A stretch of 64,000 nt of DNA from Streptomyces sp. NBC_01231 (lineage in GTDB: Bacteria; Actinomycetota; Actinomycetes; Streptomycetales; Streptomycetaceae). Position 1 is the first letter of the stretch. Each line of letters starts with the position of its first letter. Positions 1 to 7,821 of this stretch are shown piece by piece. Position numbers and translations under genes: made by a program. The notes under the pieces are model-generated. The model saw nothing but the letters and a program-made list of their open reading frames with translations. It was not told the DNA's origin and made no database searches. The DNA lies in the NCBI GenBank assembly GCA_035999765.1, contig CP108521.1, positions 2,666,001 through 2,730,000 on the forward strand, in the 5' to 3' direction.

Positions 1-206
1 CGGTGCTCAAGGTTGCGCAGAACCGTGAGCGCCTGCTCGACCAGCGCATGGCTCGCCTCGCCGGTGAGGGTGGCCACGAAACCGACGCCGCAGGCGTCGT
101 GCTCGTTGCGGGGGTCGTACATACCCTGCGCAGCAGGGCGAGCATCCATGAACGACCAGTTCTGGCCATTCGTGGAGTGCTGGGACGGCTGGCGCGGCGT
201 ACGCAT
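1..206 (-). CDS. gltB: Glutamate synthase (NADPH) large subunit, 5' end only
   Basis: The reading frame on the minus strand starts at an ATG at 206 and runs off the left edge, giving 68 codons. The N-terminus contains [10 protein letters not shown] near residues 35-43, the signature of the class II glutamine amidotransferase domain of GltB. The Cys there (about residue 39) is the N-terminal nucleophile exposed after removal of the short propeptide; it releases ammonia from glutamine. The enzyme makes two glutamates from glutamine and 2-oxoglutarate (GOGAT pathway), in the cytoplasm, with the GltD subunit. The following [10 protein letters not shown] is also typical. Only the amidotransferase start is visible. 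Upstream lies a 370-base non-coding region with a possible GlnR half-site. Confidence 0.92.
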   Translation of the reverse strand, partial: MRTPRQPSQHSTNGQNWSFMDARPAAQGMYDPRNEHDACGVGFVATLTGEASHALVEQALTVLRNLEH

Positions 207-576
207 CGGCTCTCCCGTCGTCGTCATGTGGCATATGCAGATTGCCGAGGGACGACGTTGGCCCTCTGCGTGAGTGCAAAATTTCGTGCAGGTTACATGA
301 TGGAGCGGTTCTCGGGAACCGGATGCTCCGTTCCAACATGCGGACGCCACGCGGGTGCGAGGGGGTGTCGCGCACATGGCTTGAAGTATGTGGGGACCGA
401 GCGGGACAGGTCAGTGTCCGTCGGCCCAGGGGGCGGAGGGGGCGACGTCGCCCACCCCGCGAGTGCGCCGCAGGCGTCATTGCCCACAGCGCTTACGGCT
501 CATGCCCGGTGGTTAAGCATTCGAAACCAGCGAGTAACGGCTACTTATGCGGCCCAACGCATAACTTGCAGCCGAA
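207..576. other. Intergenic region upstream of gltB
   Basis: This 370-base stretch separates the gltB start from the stop codon of the VIT-family gene, both on the minus strand. Open frames exist on both strands, but none has a recognisable product. It should hold the gltB promoter and leader. The only recognisable element is a GlnR-like half-site at 281-296, listed separately. I see no tRNA or convincing terminator. Confidence 0.5.
281..296 (-). promoter_or_regulatory. Possible GlnR half-site upstream of gltB
   Basis: On the minus strand the sequence reads GTAAC, six bases, GAAAT. This fits the a-site/b-site half (gTnAC-n6-GaAAc) of the GlnR nitrogen-control box in actinobacteria. It lies about 75 bases before the gltB start. 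The second half of a full box is poorly matched (CTCAC, then no GAAAC). The assignment is an inference from the motif and the target gene. Confidence 0.35.
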
Positions 577-1308
577 CTATCCTACGGCTGTTCCGAACAG
601 ACTGCCCAGGGCGTACGTCACACCGGCCGCCGCACCCCCGAGAGCGAGCTGTCGCAGCCCGCTGAACCACCAGGTCCGCGCGGTCACCCTGGCCACGACG
701 GCACCGCACGCGAACAGCCCCAGGAGAGCGAGCAGTACGGCGGGCCACAGAACGGTGGCACCGAGCAGATACGGCAGCACGGGCAGCAGGGCACCCAGCG
801 CGAACGCCCCGAACGACGACAGGGCGGCGACCAGCGGCGACGGCAGGTCGCCGGGGTCGATCCCGAGTTCCTCCCGAGCATGTATCTCCAGCGCCTGCTC
901 GGGATCGCGGGACAACTGCCGGGCCACCTCACGCGCCAGCCCGGGCTCAACCCCCCGCCCCTCGTACAGGGCGGCGAGCTCGGCCTCCTCGTCCGCGGGG
1001 TGCTTCCTCAGCTCCCCGCGCTCCACCTCCAACTCGGCCTCGACGAGCTCACGCTGCGAGGCGACGGAGGTGTATTCACCGGCCGCCATGGAGAAGGCGC
1101 CGGCGGCGAGTCCCGCGAGGCCGGTGATGACGATGGTCTGGTGCCCGACCGAACCGCCCGCGACACCGGTCATCAGGGCGAGATTGGAGACCAGGCCGTC
1201 CATCGCGCCGAAGACGGCAGGGCGCAGCCAGCCACCGTTGACGTCCCGGTGCGTGTGGTTGTCGCGGTGCGCCTCGTGCAGCGCGGCCTCGGTTTCGATG
1301 AGCGCCAT
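577..1308 (-). CDS. VIT1/CCC1-family membrane transporter
   Basis: A 243-residue protein starting at MALIETEAALHEAHRDNH, preceded by a purine-rich GGGGGACC. The N-terminal part with NGGWLRPAVFGAMDGLVSN is the conserved first helix of the VIT1/CCC1 family, whose characterised members move Fe2+ or Mn2+ into vacuoles or out of the cytoplasm. GAFSMAAGEYTSVASQREL carries the family's helix-2 signature. A charged soluble stretch (about residues 80-150, rich in Glu and Arg) follows, as in the metal-binding domain of VIT1. Three hydrophobic segments then complete the five-helix topology (SFGAFALGALLPVLPYLLGA and beyond). The substrate cannot be read from the sequence. An upstream in-frame start at 1359 is less likely because it lacks a ribosome-binding site. 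Confidence 0.85.
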   Translation of the reverse strand: MALIETEAALHEAHRDNHTHRDVNGGWLRPAVFGAMDGLVSNLALMTGVAGGSVGHQTIVITGLAGLAAGAFSMAAGEYTSVASQRELVEAELEVERGELRKHPADEEAELAALYEGRGVEPGLAREVARQLSRDPEQALEIHAREELGIDPGDLPSPLVAALSSFGAFALGALLPVLPYLLGATVLWPAVLLALLGLFACGAVVARVTARTWWFSGLRQLALGGAAAGVTYALGSLFGTAVG

Positions 1309-1363
1309 TCCGGTCCCCCAGCAGCTTTCTTGGACTGATTCCACTTTTTGACAACGCACACAC

Positions 1364-1392
1364 TACGCTTCGGCATTCCCGCCCACCAGCAA
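1364..1392 (-). promoter_or_regulatory. Candidate promoter of the VIT-family gene
   Basis: On the minus strand TTGCTG (1392-1387) and TAGTGT (1369-1364) are separated by 17 bases, which fits a housekeeping sigma-70-type promoter. The expected start of transcription is about 50 bases before the ATG at 1308. The divergent ADP-ribosylglycohydrolase operon starts at 1568, so this 259-base gap must also contain its promoter, which I could not place. Confidence 0.4.
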
Positions 1393-1567
1393 GGAAAGGC
1401 TCGGCTAACCTGCGGCTTTGCCCTCGGACGCTCATTCGATAGAGGTGCTGCACAGATGTCGACCGGGTGATGATGAAGCCTTCGAGGCTCCGGCGAACCA
1501 CTTGGGTGGGACACATCCGCAAAGGGTTTCGCGCCCTGTGCGAGACCCCCGGAGGAGGAGGCCTCGG

Positions 1568-2680
1568 ATGGCATCCATCGCCTGCATTCCCTCGAGCCCG
1601 GCGCCCGGGAACGCCGCCGACCTCCGCGAGCGGGCCCGCGGCGCGCTGCTCGGACTGGCCGTCGGGGACGCCCTCGGAGCCCCCGCGGAGAACATGAAGC
1701 CCTCCGAGATCCGCGCCCGCTGGGGCCGTATCACGGGCTACGTCACCGACACCCCCGCCGGCACGGACGACACCGAGTACGCGATCTTCTCCGGCCTCCT
1801 CCTGGCCCGGCACGGCTCCGCGCTCACCCCGGCCCATGTGGAGGGGGCCTGGCACCTGTGGATCGCGGACCGCGCCGAAGGCCCCTTCCGGGGCGCGGGC
1901 TTCAGCGAACGGGGCACCCTGGAGAACCTGCGCCGGGGCCTGGCCGCCCCCATCTCCGCCCAGCACCGCCACGCCTGGAGCGACGGCCTCGCCATGCGGG
2001 CCGCCCCCTTCGGCGTGTTCGCCGCGGGCCGCCCCGCCGAGGCCGCCCGCCTGGTCGCGATCGACGGCTCGGTGAGCCACGACGGCGAGGGCATCTACGG
2101 CGGCCAGGCGGTGGCGGCCGGGGTCGCGGCGGCGATGGCGGGCGCCTCGGTCATCGCGGTGGTCGCCTCGGCTCTGGCGGTCGTCCCCGACGACTCCTGG
2201 ACGGCCCGCTCGCTGCGCCGCGCCGTGACCGTGGCCCACCGCGGCGAACGCGCGGTCCGCTCCGCCGTCGTCATCGGCGGCTACCCCTGGACCGACCTGG
2301 CCCCCGAGGCGGTCGCCCTCGCCTTCGGGGCCTACGCGTCGGCCGACGGCGACTTCGTCCAGGCGGTACTGACCGCCGTCAACATGGGCCGCGACGCCGA
2401 CACCACGGCGGCGGTGGCGGGCGCCCTGGCCGGCGCCACCCGCGGCGCCTCCGCGATCCCGGCCGACTGGGCCTCGGCCATCGGCCCGGCCCGGGGCAGC
2501 TGCCTGCCGTCGATGGCGGGCCACCACGTCCTGGACGTGGCGGAACTGCTGACGCCGGGCGAGGACGGCCGGTGGGGCGCCGGCGGATTCGTACCGAGCG
2601 AGGTCGCGGGACGAGCCGACACCCCGCCCCCGAGTCCCCTCACCCTGCGGGCGAACGACGAGACGGAGGTGGCCTCGTGA
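1568..2680 (+). CDS. ADP-ribosylglycohydrolase family protein 1 (apparently complete active site)
   Basis: A 370-residue cytoplasmic protein; the ATG at 1568 follows GGAGGAGGAG with good spacing. The family (DraG/ARH fold, PF03747) removes ADP-ribose from proteins or hydrolyses related N- and O-glycosides using two divalent metals. The three metal-binding blocks are all present: GLAVGDALGAPAE (residues 29-41, with the Asp and Glu), GTDDTEYA (65-72), and GRDADTTAA near residue 276. This copy is therefore likely catalytic. It is the first gene of a six-gene operon and overlaps the next gene by GTGA. The real substrate is unknown; many family members are not protein ADP-ribosyl hydrolases. Confidence 0.85.
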   Translation: MASIACIPSSPAPGNAADLRERARGALLGLAVGDALGAPAENMKPSEIRARWGRITGYVTDTPAGTDDTEYAIFSGLLLARHGSALTPAHVEGAWHLWIADRAEGPFRGAGFSERGTLENLRRGLAAPISAQHRHAWSDGLAMRAAPFGVFAAGRPAEAARLVAIDGSVSHDGEGIYGGQAVAAGVAAAMAGASVIAVVASALAVVPDDSWTARSLRRAVTVAHRGERAVRSAVVIGGYPWTDLAPEAVALAFGAYASADGDFVQAVLTAVNMGRDADTTAAVAGALAGATRGASAIPADWASAIGPARGSCLPSMAGHHVLDVAELLTPGEDGRWGAGGFVPSEVAGRADTPPPSPLTLRANDETEVAS

Positions 2681-3963
2681 CGCCGCCCGCGCCCTGGGAC
2701 GAGACAACGCTCACCCTGGGCACGACCGAACCCGCGTCCGCGGACGGCGAGAGCGCCCCACAGCCACAGGGGCCGCCCGCGCCCGACAACGAAACCAGTG
2801 CGGGTGCGAACAAGAAGGCCGAAGGCGAAGCCGAGTCCGTTCACATCACGAGCCGCCGCGTCGAAGGCCTCCTGCTGGGCCTGGCCGCGGGCGACGCCGC
2901 CGGCTGGCCCGCCGCCCGCCATCGAGCCGCCCGCATGCCCGACTGGACCCGCCGCCTCACCCGCGAACTCGACACCTTCGCCGAACAGAACGCGACCACG
3001 ACCCTCCCCGTCCCCATCGCACTCAACCAGCCCCCGGAGCCGCTGCGCCTCGGCCCCTCCGACGACGCCGAGTGGGCGGCCTTCGCCGCGGAGGCCCTGC
3101 TGCGGGCCGGCGACGACAGTGCCCTCGGCGACCTGAGCCGACAGCGCCGCACCCGCGCCGCGATCGACCTCACCTGGAACGCCGTGGCGAGCGAGGTGGC
3201 CGCCGCCGCGAACCGCGCCCCCGAGATCGAGTCCGCGGTCCTCCCCCTCCGCGCCCGCATCTCGGTCCGCGCCGGCCTCGGCAACCTCGCCGCCGGCCTG
3301 CGCCCGCCCGCCACCGGCCACGACAACCCGCACTACTTCGACGACGCGGCCTGCGTCCGGGCCTGCGTCCTCGCCGTGGCCCACCCCGGCGACCCCCGAC
3401 TCGCCGCCGACCTGGCCGAGTTCGACGCCCGCTACACCCAGGACGGCGACGGCGTGCACGGCGCCCGGGCGATGGCCGCGGCCCTCGCCCTCGCCCTGGC
3501 CGGAGCCGACGTCCACACCTGCACGACGGCGGCCCTCGCGGAGCTCCCCGAGTCCACCGAGATCGGCCGCAACGCCCGCCACGCCCTCACGCTGGCCCGT
3601 GACGCCGAGAGCACCTTCGCCCTGATCCCCCTGCTGGAACACCAGATCGTCGACCACGTCTACAGCTACGGCATCGCCGCCGCCGAGACGGTCCCGGTCG
3701 CCCTCGCCCTGGCCACCTCCGCCAACGGCCGGATCGCGGAAGCGGTACCCGCGGCGGCCTGCCTCTCCCGGGTCGCCGACTCGGCCCCCGCCCTGGCCGG
3801 CGCCCTCACCGGCGCCCTGGGCGGCGGCGCGTCGATCCCCGCCTCCTGGCGCGCCGCCTGCCGCACCCTCTCCGGCTGCGCACTGCCCCGGCTCACCGGC
3901 ACGGACCTGGTGGAACTCGCCGAACTCCTGGAAGCCGCACAACCAGCCCCACCAGAGGGATGA
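2677..3963 (+). CDS. ADP-ribosylglycohydrolase-like protein 2 (degenerate active site)
   Basis: A 428-residue protein starting at a GTG that overlaps the previous stop (GTGA), with GACGGAGG upstream. A Pro/Ala/Glu-rich N-terminal tail of about 55 residues precedes the fold. The overall pattern matches its neighbours, but the metal ligands are eroded. GLAAGDAAGWPAARH lacks the Glu of the first block, TDDT has become SDDA (128-131), and the C-terminal D-x-D-T has become VADS (about 366-369), losing the first Asp. It ends with the usual GALTGALGGGASIP segment. I infer a non-catalytic or altered paralogue, possibly a partner subunit of the other copies. Confidence 0.75.
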   Translation: MTPPAPWDETTLTLGTTEPASADGESAPQPQGPPAPDNETSAGANKKAEGEAESVHITSRRVEGLLLGLAAGDAAGWPAARHRAARMPDWTRRLTRELDTFAEQNATTTLPVPIALNQPPEPLRLGPSDDAEWAAFAAEALLRAGDDSALGDLSRQRRTRAAIDLTWNAVASEVAAAANRAPEIESAVLPLRARISVRAGLGNLAAGLRPPATGHDNPHYFDDAACVRACVLAVAHPGDPRLAADLAEFDARYTQDGDGVHGARAMAAALALALAGADVHTCTTAALAELPESTEIGRNARHALTLARDAESTFALIPLLEHQIVDHVYSYGIAAAETVPVALALATSANGRIAEAVPAAACLSRVADSAPALAGALTGALGGGASIPASWRAACRTLSGCALPRLTGTDLVELAELLEAAQPAPPEG

Positions 3964-3971
3964 TTCAGGAC

Positions 3972-5147
3972 ATGACGCCCAAGACTGAAGAAAGTCGAGA
4001 AGTGAGCCTGGACGAGCGCATCTCCGGCGCCCTGGTCGGCGCGGCCGTCGGCGACGCGCTGGGCGGTCCCGTCGAGGGCTACTCCCCCGCGCAGATCCTG
4101 GAACGCCACGCCGGCCGCGTCCACGGCGTCGTCGGCCCCTGGAACGGCGACACCTGGCGCACCGCCCGCCCCATCGCGCCGTACCACAAGGGCGACGGCC
4201 ACGTCACCGACGACACGTTGATGACGCACGCGCTGGTACGGGTCTACGCCCAGGTCCGCGACCACCTGGACGCGTACGCGATCGCGGAGCACCTGGTCCC
4301 CGACCTGATGACCACCCCACGCTGGATCCCGGAGCTGGAGGCGGAGGCCCTCCCCCTGCACCGTGTCTTCCTCGCGGAGAAGTGGCTGGTGGCGAGGCTC
4401 CACTACGGCCATGTCGACCCGCGCGAGGCCGGCGTCGGCAACATCGTCAACTGCGGTGCCGCGATGTACATGGCCCCGGTCGGCCTGGTCAACGCGGCCA
4501 ACCCCCCGGCCGCCTACACGGAGGCCCTGGACATCGCGGGCGCCCACCAGTCGTCGTACGGCCGGGAGGCGGCGGCCGTCCTCGCGGCGGCGGTGGCCGC
4601 GGCGACCACACCGGGCGCCGACCCCGACTCGGTCGTCGCCGCCTGTCTGTCCCTGGCGAAGGACGGCACCCGGGAGGCGATCGAGAAGGTCTGCGAAGCC
4701 GCGTCCCACCACACGGACTTCGAGTCGGCGCTGGGCCCGCTCCGCGAGGCGGTCGCGCCCTACGACACGGTGGGCCCCGACTACCGGGCACCCTCGCTGG
4801 GCGCCCGGCGCCCGTCGCGTCTGCACGCCATCGAGGAACTCCCGATCGCGCTGGGCATGTTGCTGGTCTCCGGCGGCGACTACCGGCACGCGGTCCTCGG
4901 CGCGGTGAACTACGGCCGCGACTGCGACTCCATCGCGACGATGGCCGGCGCGCTGGCGGGCGCCCTGGGCTCCCCGGTCCCGGAGGACTGGTCGAAACAG
5001 GTCTCGGAGGCGAGCCGTCTGGACCTGTGGGCACCGGCGGCCACCCTGACAACCGTCACCCGGGAGATCATCGAACGGGACGTACGCCGACGCCGCGCCC
5101 ACGAGCAGGCACTCACCCTCCTCGGAGGCACCGGGTGCTCCGCCTGA
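3972..5147 (+). CDS. ADP-ribosylglycohydrolase family protein 3 (complete active site)
   Basis: A 391-residue protein from the ATG at 3972. An ATG at 3960 overlaps the previous stop (ATGA), but the only ribosome-binding sequence (AGAGGGA, 3954-3960) touches it, so 3972 is preferred; either is possible. All three metal blocks are visible: GAAVGDALGGPVEG (about residues 23-36), GHVTDDTLMTH (about 77-87) and YGRDCDSIATMAGALAGALG (about 314-333), with Ser replacing the last Thr. The longer insert between blocks 2 and 3 resembles the larger bacterial ARH/crystallin-J1 group. It is predicted catalytic, with unknown substrate, and overlaps the next gene by 13 bases. Confidence 0.85.
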   Translation: MTPKTEESREVSLDERISGALVGAAVGDALGGPVEGYSPAQILERHAGRVHGVVGPWNGDTWRTARPIAPYHKGDGHVTDDTLMTHALVRVYAQVRDHLDAYAIAEHLVPDLMTTPRWIPELEAEALPLHRVFLAEKWLVARLHYGHVDPREAGVGNIVNCGAAMYMAPVGLVNAANPPAAYTEALDIAGAHQSSYGREAAAVLAAAVAAATTPGADPDSVVAACLSLAKDGTREAIEKVCEAASHHTDFESALGPLREAVAPYDTVGPDYRAPSLGARRPSRLHAIEELPIALGMLLVSGGDYRHAVLGAVNYGRDCDSIATMAGALAGALGSPVPEDWSKQVSEASRLDLWAPAATLTTVTREIIERDVRRRRAHEQALTLLGGTGCSA

Positions 5148-6607
5148 CCTGGGTCCAGCCGGAGGACCTCCTCGGCCACGAACTCCGTCAGGCGACCCAG
5201 GACGGCCGTGAACCCTCGGCGATCGCGTCCCGCTGGAAGGCTGCCGGAGGCCGGGAGGCCCCGGAGACGGCGGGCTCCTCCCCCGGGCGCGCCTCCCGCG
5301 GTCTGCGCCACCTGGCAGTGGATCTCCTGGACGAACTGGCGGACCTGCCCAGCCCCTTGGCGGACCGGGAGCCGACGGACCTGGACCGGATCAAGTCCCT
5401 GTGCCCGGACTGGCCGAGCGAGGCCGGCGGACGCGGCCGCGCCCATCCCGACGCCCACGCCACAGGCCACGTCACCGCCCAACCCGCCGCCCACCCCGAC
5501 GCCCATCCCGACGCCCACGCCACCACCCGGCCCACCGCCCCCACCCGGGCCCGCCTGGAGGCCGCCTGGCTGGGCCGAGCCGTCGGCTGTCTCCTGGGCA
5601 AACCCGTTGAGAAACTCCCTCTGGAAGCCATCCGTCAACTGGCCGAATCCGCTGGAAACTGGCCCCTGACCAGGTACTTCACAGCGCGAGGAGTCCCCGC
5701 CGCCCTGCTGACGGCACACCCCTGGAACCGCCGCTCGGCCGCCACCTCCCTCGCCGAGAACATCGACGGCATGCCCGAGGACGACGACCTCAACTACCCC
5801 CTCCTCAACCTCCTCCTGCTGCGACGCCACGGGAAGACCTTCACCACCCGCGACGTGGCGGCCCTCTGGCTCGACGAACTCCCCGCCGGCCGCACCTTCA
5901 CCGCGGAACGCGTCGCCTACCGCAACCTGCTCACCGGCCTGGAACCCCCGCACACCGCCCGCCACCACAACCCCTTCCGCGAATGGATCGGCGCCCTGAT
6001 CCGCGCCGACGTCCACGGCTGGACCAACCCCGGCGACCCGGCCGCCGCGGCCGAACAGGCCCACCGGGACGCCACCCTCACCCACACCGCCAACGGCGTC
6101 TACGCACCGATGTTCATCGCGGCCACCATCGCCCGGGCGGCCACCGGCACCACCGACATCCACACCGCGCTGCGCACCGGCCTCACCGTGGTCCCCCCGG
6201 CCTCCCGCCTGGCCCGAGCCGTCCACCACGCCCTCGAACTGGCGGGCGGCCAGCAGGACTTCGACATCGTCGTCGACGCACTCCACGCCGCCCACGCGCA
6301 CACCCACTGGGTCCACGCCGTCCCCAACACGGCGCTGATCGCCGCCGCCCTCACCCACGCGGACGGCGACTTCACGGGCTCCATCTGCCGTGCCGTGTCC
6401 GGCGGTTGGGACACCGACTCCAACGGCGCCACCGCGGGCAGCGTCGCCGCTCTCCTCGCCGGCACCCCCTGCGCCCTGCCCGACCGCTGGACGGCCCCGC
6501 TGAAGAACCGTCTGTCCACCACCATCGGCGACTTCAACGGCATCGGCTTCGACACGCTCGCCCAGCTCACCCGCACGCTCACCCGCCCGGAGGCACCCCG
6601 CCCATGA
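5135..6607 (+). CDS. ADP-ribosylglycohydrolase family protein 4 (variant motifs, N-terminal extension)
   Basis: A 490-residue protein from a GTG at 5135, seven bases after CGGAGG and overlapping the previous gene. The first 145 or so residues are an extension ending in a His/Pro/Ala/Asp-rich linker encoded by duplicated DNA. The hydrolase domain follows: RAVGCLLGKPVE replaces the usual GDALG-x-x-x-E (Cys in place of Asp, Glu kept), PEDDDLNY replaces TDDT, and SGGWDTDSNGATAG (about residue 423-436) is a good C-terminal D-x-D-S block. This EDDD-LNY/GWDTDSNGA pattern looks like a distinct subfamily, not simple decay. It is probably active on a different substrate from copies 1 and 3. Confidence 0.8.
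   Translation: MLRLTWVQPEDLLGHELRQATQDGREPSAIASRWKAAGGREAPETAGSSPGRASRGLRHLAVDLLDELADLPSPLADREPTDLDRIKSLCPDWPSEAGGRGRAHPDAHATGHVTAQPAAHPDAHPDAHATTRPTAPTRARLEAAWLGRAVGCLLGKPVEKLPLEAIRQLAESAGNWPLTRYFTARGVPAALLTAHPWNRRSAATSLAENIDGMPEDDDLNYPLLNLLLLRRHGKTFTTRDVAALWLDELPAGRTFTAERVAYRNLLTGLEPPHTARHHNPFREWIGALIRADVHGWTNPGDPAAAAEQAHRDATLTHTANGVYAPMFIAATIARAATGTTDIHTALRTGLTVVPPASRLARAVHHALELAGGQQDFDIVVDALHAAHAHTHWVHAVPNTALIAAALTHADGDFTGSICRAVSGGWDTDSNGATAGSVAALLAGTPCALPDRWTAPLKNRLSTTIGDFNGIGFDTLAQLTRTLTRPEAPRP
5441..5523 (+). repeat. Duplicated 23-base block in the linker of ARH-like protein 4
   Basis: The same 23 bases occur at 5441-5463 and 5501-5523, exactly 60 bases apart, so the duplication preserves reading frame. 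It encodes the repeated HPDAHAT element of the flexible linker between the N-terminal extension and the hydrolase domain. It probably arose by slippage or unequal exchange and may vary in length between strains. Confidence 0.8.
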
Positions 6608-7821
6608 CTCCCATCGCCGCGGAGCACGTCAAGCCCCAGAGCCCTCTCACCGGTCTCCGTGTCCTCGACCTCGCCACTCTCTTCGCGGGCCCGCTGGCCG
6701 CCACCATGCTCGGTGACTTCGGTGCGGAGGTCATCAAGATCGAGCACCCCGCCAGACCCGACCCGTCCCGGGGGCACGGCCCGTCGAAGAACGGCGTGGG
6801 CCTGTGGTGGAAACTCCTCGCCCGCAACAAGCGCACCATCACCCTCGACCTCTCCACCCCCGGCGGCCGCGCCACCCTCCTGCGCCTGGCCGCCACCGCT
6901 GACGTCGTCATCGAGAACTTCCGCCCCGGCACCCTGGAGAAGTGGGACCTCGGCTGGGAGGAACTGTCCGCCGCCAACCCGCGCCTGGTCCTCACCCGGG
7001 TCACCGGCTTCGGCCAGTTCGGCCCCGCCGCCCACCGCCCCGGCTTCGGCACCCTCGCCGAGGCGATGAGCGGCTTCGCCGCGATCACCGGCGAACCGGA
7101 CGCTCCCCCGACACTCCCGCCCTTCGGCCTCGCCGACTCCATCGCGGGCCTCGCCACCGCCTACGCCGTCATGACGGCCCTCGCCGCCCGCGACCGCACG
7201 GGCGAAGGCCAGGTCGTCGACATGGCGATCATCGAACCGATCCTGACCGTGCTGGGCCCACAGCCGACCTGGTACGACCAGCTCGGCCACGTCCAGCCCC
7301 GCACCGGCAACCGCTCCCAGAACAACGCCCCGCGCAACACGTACCGCACGGCGGACGGCACCTGGGTCGCCGTCTCCACCTCCGCCCAGTCGATCGCCGA
7401 GCGGGTGATGCGGCTGGTGGGCCGTCCGGAACTGATCGACGAACCGTGGTTCGAGACGGGCGCCGGCCGGGCCGCCCACGCCGACGTCCTCGACGAGGCG
7501 GTCGGCACCTGGATCGCCGTCCGCACCCGCACCGACGTCCTGGCGGCCTTCGAGAAGGCGGAGGCGGCCGTCGCCCCGATCCAGGACGTCCGGGACGTGA
7601 TGACCGACCCGCAGTACCAGGCCCTGGACACCGTCACCACGGTCGACGACCCCGAACTGGGCCCGCTGCGCATGCAGAACGTTCTCTTCCGGCTGTCCGC
7701 CACGCCCGGCGCGATCCGCTGGGCGGGCCGGCCGCACGGCGCGGACACGACGGAGGTTCTCACCGAACTGGGCCTGACCGAAGCGGAACTGGCCGCCCTG
7801 CGCGAGGCGGGCGCCGTATGA
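6604..7821 (+). CDS. CaiB/BaiF (class III) CoA-transferase
   Basis: A 405-residue protein; the ATG overlaps the preceding stop (ATGA). The start LTGLRVLDLATLFAGPLA and the following GDFGAEVIKIEHP are the hallmark N-terminus of class III CoA-transferases. RNKRTITLDLSTPGGRA and ADVVIENFRPGTLEKWDLG are further family blocks. The catalytic Asp, which forms the acyl anhydride with the substrate, is expected in LADSIAGLATAYAV (about residues 178-191). These enzymes move CoA between an acyl-CoA and a carboxylic acid. The next gene encodes a CitE/HpcH-type lyase, so a dicarboxylic or hydroxy acid is the likely acceptor, as in itaconate or malate activation, but no specific substrate can be assigned. 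Confidence 0.9.
   Translation: MTPIAAEHVKPQSPLTGLRVLDLATLFAGPLAATMLGDFGAEVIKIEHPARPDPSRGHGPSKNGVGLWWKLLARNKRTITLDLSTPGGRATLLRLAATADVVIENFRPGTLEKWDLGWEELSAANPRLVLTRVTGFGQFGPAAHRPGFGTLAEAMSGFAAITGEPDAPPTLPPFGLADSIAGLATAYAVMTALAARDRTGEGQVVDMAIIEPILTVLGPQPTWYDQLGHVQPRTGNRSQNNAPRNTYRTADGTWVAVSTSAQSIAERVMRLVGRPELIDEPWFETGAGRAAHADVLDEAVGTWIAVRTRTDVLAAFEKAEAAVAPIQDVRDVMTDPQYQALDTVTTVDDPELGPLRMQNVLFRLSATPGAIRWAGRPHGADTTEVLTELGLTEAELAALREAGAV

Noticed and set aside
1076..2707. A long minus-strand frame opposite ARH gene 1
   Set aside because: Composition typical of antisense in GC-rich DNA; the plus strand has a complete ADP-ribosylglycohydrolase with ribosome-binding site.
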